Origin: an uncultured Colwellia sp.
Lineage (GTDB): Bacteria > Pseudomonadota > Gammaproteobacteria > Enterobacterales > Alteromonadaceae
Assembly (NCBI GenBank): GCA_913020705.1
Contig: CAJWBY010000076.1
Coordinates: 1 to 20,251, forward strand
Length of the DNA stretch: 20,251 bases
Direction: 5' to 3'
In this document: positions 9,185-14,687 of the stretch, in pieces
How positions within the stretch are numbered: the first letter of the stretch is position 1
Layout of the letters: each line of letters starts with the position of its first letter
Made by a program: the position numbers and the translations under genes
Notes under the pieces: model-generated
Databases searched by the model: none
What the model was told of the DNA's origin: nothing
What the model saw: only the letters and a program-made list of their open reading frames with translations

Positions 9185-9579
9185 AACTCTCCTGCAATGA
9201 GATTGAGCACTTTATGCAACTTTGCATTAAGGTATTTTGGTAATAACTTCTCTTGCTGTTCCAGTAATACGAGTTCTGCTGGTGTTATAGCGATAAAGCA
9301 ATTAATTTGCGGTTGCTCTTCTTGATAGACACTAAAAACATCATCAGAGAAAAAACTCATCTTTCCTGAATGAGATTTTGATTTTTCTGAATCAAAGACT
9401 TCAATAGTTTCTAAATAAAGGTTAATTAACAAAATATTTTCTTCATCACCATACCAACTCGCGGTTAATGTTTGAAAATTAAACTGTGCTTCCAGCTTAT
9501 TAGCCACAGATTTTATTTTATGAAATTTAGCGATTAAATCATTACTAGGTTGGATGGATATCGGCAGTTGTTCTGTCAT
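9166..9579 (-). CDS. Hypothetical protein, 137 aa, unrecognised
   Basis: I do not recognise this protein. It is a soluble, mixed alpha/beta-looking chain with no signal peptide, membrane segment or cysteine-rich motif. The first 35 residues look helical and the middle looks like strands ('ASWYGDEENILLINLYLETI', 'INCFIAITPAELVLL'). The end is a predicted helix ('NAKLHKVLNLIAGELKLF'). Balanced composition and no competing frame argue for a real gene. The ATG at 9579 lacks a good Shine-Dalgarno site. It converges on pyrD and diverges from the EamA gene. Enterobacteria and Shewanella carry zapC after pyrD, but this product does not resemble ZapC in motif order and lies on the opposite strand. Confidence 0.7.
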   Translation of the reverse strand: MTEQLPISIQPSNDLIAKFHKIKSVANKLEAQFNFQTLTASWYGDEENILLINLYLETIEVFDSEKSKSHSGKMSFFSDDVFSVYQEEQPQINCFIAITPAELVLLEQQEKLLPKYLNAKLHKVLNLIAGELKLFPI

Positions 9580-9615
9580 AGTATTTAGGCGACTTTAATA
9601 TTAGTCATCAGACAT

Positions 9616-9629
9616 TATCAATATTGATA
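9616..9629. promoter_or_regulatory. 14-bp perfect palindrome in a divergent intergenic region (possible operator)
   Basis: TATCAATATTGATA reads identically on both strands. It sits 37 bases upstream of the minus-strand 137-aa gene start and 82 bases upstream of the EamA gene start, in the region holding both promoters. That position suits a dimeric regulator, but no known operator is matched and AT-rich palindromes also arise by chance. Confidence 0.3.
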
Positions 9630-9710
9630 TATAACATAAAGCATAACTGGTTATTTTTGCTAAATTTATCTAAAATTGTGCGCCTACTCTTTCATCATTA
9701 GGACTTATCT

Positions 9711-10610
9711 TTGGATTTATCATTAGATTTGTGGGTTTACTTCACCTTCCTTGCTGCCTTAATGCAAGCTATTCGAACTGCAGGTCAAAAACAACTTTCT
9801 GGTCATTTGAACGCCATGGCAACAACAGGTGTTCGTTATATCTATGCACTTCCATTTGCCTGTTTGTATTTGTTTTTTATTACTGAACATCGAGATGTGG
9901 TTGTTCCAGAGCTTAATGAGCCGTTTTTGAAGTACGCATTGGTTGCTTGTGTCATGCAAATTATTGGTACGTTTTGTTTAGTTGCAGCATTTAAATATCG
10001 CAATTTTGCTGTAGCGACAAGTTTAGCTAAAACTGAAGCAATTCAGGTTGCTGTTGTAGGGGCATTAGTTTTTTCAGCATATTTATCTCCTCTCGGTTGG
10101 CTGTCTGTTTTTATCGGTGTATTGGGTGTTCTCATTGTTTCAAAAGTAAAATTTACTTTTACTGATGTTTTTCAAAACCCAGGTGCTGGCTTTGGGTTAG
10201 CTTCAGGTTTAGCTTTAGCAGTCACGACATTATTAATTCGAGAATCAAGTTTAGCGCTTAATACTGATTTATTGGTAAGCGCAGCGGTCACACTTGTGTT
10301 TATGATCGCAGTGCAATCGGTTATCTCAATTATTTATGTTTGGATTCAAGATAAAAGACAATTAACATTAATGCTTAAGCATTGGCGATTATGTCTATTT
10401 GTTGGCATTACGAGTGTAGTTGGCTCAATTGGCTGGTTTACAGCTTCAAGTTTGCAAAATGCAGCTTATGTTAAAGCATTGGGGCAAATCGAAATTTTTA
10501 TTACATTATTGTTAACTTACCGAATTTTTAAGGAACGCATTAGCCGAATGGAATACTTGGGGATGTTTTTAATTTTAGCTAGCGTGATTATTTTATTGCT
10601 TTGGGCATAG
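9711..10610 (+). CDS. EamA/DMT-family permease
   Basis: A 299-aa inner-membrane protein with about ten hydrophobic helices arranged as two EamA repeats (about 5-145 and 155-299), the layout of the drug/metabolite transporter superfamily. The repeat ends show typical segments such as 'SPLGWLSVFIGVLGVLIVS' and 'RISRMEYLGMFLILASVIIL', in which helix 5 or 10 follows a short polar loop. The substrate is not predictable, since family members export amino acids, metabolites or drugs. The start is TTG at 9711, with AGGA at 9700-9703 at good spacing; the next in-frame ATG lies inside the first helix and would destroy it. It stands alone, 65 bases before the FKBP gene. Confidence 0.87.
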   Translation: MDLSLDLWVYFTFLAALMQAIRTAGQKQLSGHLNAMATTGVRYIYALPFACLYLFFITEHRDVVVPELNEPFLKYALVACVMQIIGTFCLVAAFKYRNFAVATSLAKTEAIQVAVVGALVFSAYLSPLGWLSVFIGVLGVLIVSKVKFTFTDVFQNPGAGFGLASGLALAVTTLLIRESSLALNTDLLVSAAVTLVFMIAVQSVISIIYVWIQDKRQLTLMLKHWRLCLFVGITSVVGSIGWFTASSLQNAAYVKALGQIEIFITLLLTYRIFKERISRMEYLGMFLILASVIILLLWA

Positions 10611-10675
10611 TGGCTAGTCGTTGTTTTTGTTACACTCGCAGAAAATTATTATTGATTATATAAATTGGATTTAAA

Positions 10676-11167
10676 ATGAAAATTACAAATAAAACCGTTG
10701 TTCAGTTTCACTACACGTTGAAAGATGAAGCTGGTAACGAAATTGAATCATCATATTCTGGTGATCCGCTAGCTTACCTTCATGGTTATAAAAATATGTT
10801 AGTGGGCGTTGAAAATGCGTTAACTGGAAAAGAAGTTGGTGATAAATTTTCTGTTACGTTACAACCAGAAGACACTTACGGTGAACGTAAAGAAGATATG
10901 ATCCAACGTGTACCAGCAAAACATTTGCAAGATGGCCAAGGCACAACCAAATGGAAAGCTGGCATGACTGCTGCTGTTGAAACAGAGCAAGGACAGCGTC
11001 AGGTAACAGTTCTTAAAGCAGGTAAGTTTATGGTTACTGTTGATATTAACCCGCCTTTAGCTGGTATGGTGTTAACGTTTGATTTAGACGTTATTGATGT
11101 ACGTGTTGCTACAGATGAAGAAGCTGAACATGGACACGCACATGGTGTCGGCGGACATCATCATTAA
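10676..11167 (+). CDS. slyD: SlyD-like FKBP-type peptidyl-prolyl cis-trans isomerase
   Basis: A cytoplasmic prolyl isomerase and chaperone of the SlyD/SlpA group, 163 aa. The FKBP core is split by the insert-in-flap chaperone domain (about 70-128). Motifs are 'PLAYLHGYKNMLVGVENAL', 'GKEVGDKFSV', 'YGER...QRVP' and 'PPLAGMVLTFDLDVIDVR'. The last part, 'ATDEEAEHGHAHGVGGHHH', parallels the start of the E. coli SlyD metal-binding tail but stops early. It keeps six histidines and no cysteine, so nickel binding may be reduced (inference). In E. coli slyD sits elsewhere, and marine relatives can have several SlyD-like genes, so orthology is likely but not certain. A strong terminator follows. Confidence 0.9.
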   Translation: MKITNKTVVQFHYTLKDEAGNEIESSYSGDPLAYLHGYKNMLVGVENALTGKEVGDKFSVTLQPEDTYGERKEDMIQRVPAKHLQDGQGTTKWKAGMTAAVETEQGQRQVTVLKAGKFMVTVDINPPLAGMVLTFDLDVIDVRVATDEEAEHGHAHGVGGHHH

Positions 11168-11194
11168 TAACCAAGAATAATATTTTTGTTAATT

Positions 11195-11226
11195 AAAAAA
11201 GATCAGCATTGCTGGTCTTTTTTGCT
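11195..11226 (+). terminator. Rho-independent terminator after the SlyD-like gene
   Basis: The stem is A6 + GATCAGC (11195-11207) with GCTGGTC + T6 (11211-11223). It has 13 pairs including one G-U, a 3-base loop, and a T-run that is partly in the stem. It lies 27 bases past the stop codon. Confidence 0.85.
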
Positions 11227-11247
11227 TTTTGACTCAGAGGGAAGAAA

Positions 11248-11275
11248 TTGAAAAATATAAAATTTATCCTATACT
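11248..11275 (+). promoter_or_regulatory. Sigma-70 promoter of the GGDEF-EAL gene
   Basis: TTGAAA (11248-11253) and TATACT (11270-11275) are 16 bases apart, each matching consensus at 5 of 6 positions. They lie just after the upstream terminator and 29 bases before the TTG start at 11305, so the leader would be about 23 bases. Confidence 0.6.
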
Positions 11276-11304
11276 CGAACTACATATTGTAATTCAAAGA
11301 ATGA

Positions 11305-13506
11305 TTGGAATTTAACGTCAATAAATTTAACTTTTCTTTTAAGAGTAATAAAAACCTTAGTACGTCAAAACGTATGATTATTCTAACGGTCATTCTCATC
11401 TTTTTTTTGCTTATTTGGCAAACTTTTTCTGCAAGTCGAATTCATCAACAATATCAAGAATCATTAATGGATGCAGTTACCGACCGAATTATTTCTGATT
11501 ACTTTGATTACTTTACTCAATTACGTTTAGAGATAGATTTATTTCAGCAAAAACAATTAAATGCCATTTCTGAACTGCAAGAAGGCGGAAATAAAGCTTC
11601 CGTTGAGCAATACATGAAAGTCTTAAAAAGTCTTCGTAGCGAAATAAAAAACACCCGATTATTTGCAATAATTAATGAACAAGGCAATGGAACGTTAAAG
11701 CACATAACTGGAGATTTCTTGCCTACATGCGAAGAAGAAATTTTGTCAACCGTAGCTACTGGTTCTCAAGACTACTTATTCTTACATCGTAGTAAAAAAA
11801 GTGTTCATTTTGATTTATTACAACCCTTATCAACGAATGATGGTCAGGGAAAATATTTTTTTGTAGCCTTTAATCCTGGTTTACTCAATGATCTATTGAG
11901 TAAATATCAACTCCCGCATCAACAAATTTTCTTAATGAGAGCCGATAGTATAGGCAAAGTTGAGCTAACGACAGAAAGTGTCGATTACACTTCAATGTTA
12001 ATCGGTTCTGAAGAACTTGATGAGTTTAGTTTTGTTAAAGCGATCCCTAATACCAGGTGGCAACTAGCCATAAGGTTATCCCCTGAATACAGCAGTAATC
12101 TATATCAACAAGGATTATTGAAAGCTATAATTGTTTGGTCAGTACTAACCATACTTATTTATGGGTTTTATCGGCTACAAAAAAAACGAACAAAAAGTCA
12201 TTATAAAATTAAACAAGAATTAGCATTTAAAGATAACCATGATCCTCTTACTGGTTTAGTCAATAGGTTCAGGTTTGAGGCGCTGCTTAATGAAGAAATC
12301 TTTAATCGTAAAAATAACGCACTAATTGACAGCGGTGTTGTTTTTCATCTTGATATCGATAAATTTCAAGTGATAAATAATAGTTTTGGTTATGCTGTTG
12401 GTGATGCTTATCTCCATAAAGCTTCTTTAGATTTGAAAAATTTTCTTCCTGACAATGCGATTATAAGTCGTTTAGGAAGTGACGAGTTTGCAATTATTTT
12501 GCCTACATTATCTTTTAATCAAGCAAAGGATTTTGCGCATAAAATACGACTTTTTATTCAGGGAATAAGTGTTTCAACTATGAATGAAGATACACGCTTA
12601 ACTGCGAGTATTGGAGTCGTTATTCTCGAACATAATCAACTTGATGCCGAACAAGTGTTTTCATCACTCAGCCAAGCCGTAAGTTTAGCAAAAGAGAAAG
12701 GGAGGAATAGGGTACAAATTTACCAAAGTGATGATGAACAACTTATCCATCATGCTAAAGAAATGGCCGCAATTCATGAAGTTTCGAACGCATTACAAGA
12801 TAATCGTTTAGTACTATACCGTCAGAAAATAAAAGCGCTGACAAGTCGAGATTTATCTCACTTTGAAATACTTGTTAGAATGATGTCTCCTGAAGGAGAA
12901 CTCATTGCACCGCATAATTTTATCCCTGCAGCTGAAAAATATGGCATTATTCGCCAAGTTGATCATTGGGTTATTGAAAACACTTTCAAAGCTATCGCTG
13001 AAAATATTCAAGATTTAGAAACTTGTTACAGTATTAACCTCTCAGGTTTAACGCTTGCAGATCGTGATATTTTTGACAAAGTTGTCGTACTTTTTGATTG
13101 CTATAAAATATCACCTCATCGAATATGTTTTGAAATAACTGAAACATCTGCAATTACGCACTTAAAGTCAGCACTACATTTTATGGATAATATGATCGAT
13201 TTTGGTTGTAGTTTTTCACTTGATGACTTTGGTAGCGGCTTGTCATCCTTCAGTTACTTACAAAAATTACCCGTGAATGTTATTAAGATTGATGGTGCTT
13301 TTGTGCGTGATATGGACAATAACGAAGTTAATAGAATATTTGTTGAAAATATTAAACGTATAGCTAATGCGATGAATAAAAAAACAGTTGCTGAATTTGT
13401 AGAAAATGCTGAAATAGAAGCACTGCTAACTGAAATAGGCATAGATTATGGACAAGGCTATCATATTCATAAGCCTGAACTTTGGTACACAGGAATTAAA
13501 GATTAA
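11305..13506 (+). CDS. Membrane GGDEF-EAL protein, probable cyclic-di-GMP phosphodiesterase
   Basis: A 733-aa signalling protein: TM1 at about 25-43, a periplasmic sensor region to about 268, TM2 at 271-289, GGDEF at about 310-475, and EAL at about 485-733. The GGDEF signature is 'RLGSDEF' (389-395), with Ser in place of the second Gly and no RxxD inhibitory site upstream. Cyclase activity is therefore doubtful. The EAL domain keeps the residues expected for hydrolysis: E521 and R525 (as EIL rather than EAL), Asn in 'INLSG', E610 in 'FEITET', D640-D641 in 'DDFGSG', K661, E697 and 'YGQGY'. It should degrade cyclic-di-GMP to pGpG, perhaps tuned by a GTP-binding GGDEF domain. No known sensor fold is recognised in the periplasmic part. 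The start is uncertain: TTG at 11305 directly follows an in-frame stop and suits the promoter, while ATG at 11374 (residue 24) would begin right at TM1. Confidence 0.9.
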   Translation: MEFNVNKFNFSFKSNKNLSTSKRMIILTVILIFFLLIWQTFSASRIHQQYQESLMDAVTDRIISDYFDYFTQLRLEIDLFQQKQLNAISELQEGGNKASVEQYMKVLKSLRSEIKNTRLFAIINEQGNGTLKHITGDFLPTCEEEILSTVATGSQDYLFLHRSKKSVHFDLLQPLSTNDGQGKYFFVAFNPGLLNDLLSKYQLPHQQIFLMRADSIGKVELTTESVDYTSMLIGSEELDEFSFVKAIPNTRWQLAIRLSPEYSSNLYQQGLLKAIIVWSVLTILIYGFYRLQKKRTKSHYKIKQELAFKDNHDPLTGLVNRFRFEALLNEEIFNRKNNALIDSGVVFHLDIDKFQVINNSFGYAVGDAYLHKASLDLKNFLPDNAIISRLGSDEFAIILPTLSFNQAKDFAHKIRLFIQGISVSTMNEDTRLTASIGVVILEHNQLDAEQVFSSLSQAVSLAKEKGRNRVQIYQSDDEQLIHHAKEMAAIHEVSNALQDNRLVLYRQKIKALTSRDLSHFEILVRMMSPEGELIAPHNFIPAAEKYGIIRQVDHWVIENTFKAIAENIQDLETCYSINLSGLTLADRDIFDKVVVLFDCYKISPHRICFEITETSAITHLKSALHFMDNMIDFGCSFSLDDFGSGLSSFSYLQKLPVNVIKIDGAFVRDMDNNEVNRIFVENIKRIANAMNKKTVAEFVENAEIEALLTEIGIDYGQGYHIHKPELWYTGIKD

Positions 13507-14233
13507 CGCTATTGATTGAAAGCACTTCAATGACGTTTTCATCAGACGAACTCATTCTCCATAGAATGTTTAAATCATAAAGGCTCATGCCGTAAATTTT
13601 TTCATCGACTTGTTTCTTTTTATACGCAGGTCGAGGATCTTGAGATAAAACTTGTTCTATGAAGATTGATAAATCGATGTATTTCTTTTGAAACTTATTT
13701 ATATCTATCTTAGCCTGTTGTGAAAAAACAACGTTTAAGAATGTCTCTGGTTCATATTGTGCAAAGCCTGCATGGGCATTGTCAATATTATCAGAGTAGG
13801 GTATGTAGGGTTTAATATCTAAAATAGGTGTTTGGTCGAGTAAATCTAATCCAGAAATATGTATTAGTAATTGTTTGTGAGTAAACTCAACACCCTCAAG
13901 TTTCACTACTGACATTCCTACTGGGTTTGGCCTAAAAGTTGACCTAGTAGCTAATACGCCTATTTTTTTGTTTCCGCCTAAGCGAGGCGGTCTAACTAGT
14001 GGTTTCCAGCCTTGTTGTTGAGTTCCATGGAAAACAAATATTAACCAAAGATGGCTAAACTGCTCTACACCTCTAACTAACTCTTGGTTATTAGCAGTAG
14101 ATAATAACGTAATACTGCCTCTAGCTGCACTCACTAAGCCTGGTTGACGTGGTATCGCGAACTTTTCTTTATAAGGGGAGTTTACTCGGCCGATATAATT
14201 TAAGGTGATTTCGTTCTCTGATTGCTCTTGCAT
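13496..14233 (-). CDS. trmO: tRNA (N6-threonylcarbamoyladenosine(37)-N6)-methyltransferase TrmO
   Basis: A cytoplasmic SAM-dependent enzyme that methylates t6A at position 37 to m6t6A in a threonine tRNA, fine-tuning decoding. The TrmO/TsaA (YaeB) beta-barrel domain occupies about 8-150. It shows 'IGRVNSPYKEKFAIPRQPG', 'FSHLWLIFVFH', 'RPPRLGGNKKIGVLATRST', 'FRPNPVGMSVVKLEGV' and 'DQTPILDIKPYIPYSD'. The C-terminal domain has 'DPRPAYKK' and 'YGMSLYDLNILWRM', as in E. coli. At 245 aa it is close to the family norm. Its ATG overlaps the rcsF stop by one base (TAATG), so translation is probably coupled. The rcsF-trmO order is the same in E. coli. Its 3' end overlaps the opposing GGDEF-EAL gene by 11 bases. 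Confidence 0.96.
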   Translation of the reverse strand: MQEQSENEITLNYIGRVNSPYKEKFAIPRQPGLVSAARGSITLLSTANNQELVRGVEQFSHLWLIFVFHGTQQQGWKPLVRPPRLGGNKKIGVLATRSTFRPNPVGMSVVKLEGVEFTHKQLLIHISGLDLLDQTPILDIKPYIPYSDNIDNAHAGFAQYEPETFLNVVFSQQAKIDINKFQKKYIDLSIFIEQVLSQDPRPAYKKKQVDEKIYGMSLYDLNILWRMSSSDENVIEVLSINSVNL

Positions 14234-14679
14234 TATTTTAGACTTTTCACTTGTTCAACCTGATAAGCTTTGCCATAACAAACGATAGTCGAGACACATT
14301 GTTGATTTGCTTGGTCATCATTCATCAATGCGCAACCCGTAAAAATAATCGCATTTGCTTGTTTCTCAAATGCAGCTTTTCGGGCTTGTGTTCTTGCTTC
14401 AATTTCGTTTGGGAGCGCATGATGGCTTTTCGCTTGACAGTTTTGACCCTCAACCATACCTATGAGTTTATAACGACCTGTAAAATCACTTTCATCTTCA
14501 ACAACCTTTACGTGAGAATGGCTAAAGTAATCCTTAAAATTTTCTTTATCCAAATTTGTTGAAAGCGTATATGTTGAAGAACATGCGGATAATGTTAACG
14601 CAGCAATAATATAGAGAGTAGTAACAAGTAATCTTGGGTGTTTAGTTAAAACTCCGTAATTTATTTCATTTTTATTCAT
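14233..14679 (-). CDS. rcsF: RcsF-like outer-membrane lipoprotein
   Basis: In enterobacteria RcsF is the outer-membrane sensor that triggers the Rcs phosphorelay on envelope stress. This 148-aa product has a signal peptide ending in the lipobox 'LSAC' (lipidated Cys33) followed by Ser, which fits outer-membrane sorting. The globular part keeps the four RcsF cysteines: C81 in 'GQNCQA', C116, C128 and C134. These correspond to the two non-consecutive disulfides of E. coli RcsF. The 'AxxxANAIIFTGC' helix-strand is also kept. The linker after Cys33 has no proline, unlike the proline-rich linker of E. coli. An AAGAG-like ribosome site spans the upstream stop. It lies 8 bases after the transporter fusion gene and overlaps trmO. 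Whether RcsC/D/B exist in this organism cannot be seen here. Confidence 0.88.
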   Translation of the reverse strand: MNKNEINYGVLTKHPRLLVTTLYIIAALTLSACSSTYTLSTNLDKENFKDYFSHSHVKVVEDESDFTGRYKLIGMVEGQNCQAKSHHALPNEIEARTQARKAAFEKQANAIIFTGCALMNDDQANQQCVSTIVCYGKAYQVEQVKSLK

Positions 14680-14687
14680 ATAAACTC

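Noticed and set aside
9166..9579. ZapC (cell division) as the identity of the minus-strand gene after pyrD
   Set aside because: The position suggests it, but the length (137 aa against about 180), opposite orientation and motif order do not fit what I recall of ZapC.
12469..12489. Active diguanylate cyclase
   Set aside because: The motif is GSDEF rather than GGDEF, and the intact EAL domain points to hydrolysis. Not excluded, but not the best call.
14251..14562. 103-aa plus-strand open frame across rcsF
   Set aside because: It lies opposite the conserved RcsF cysteine domain and its translation looks random.
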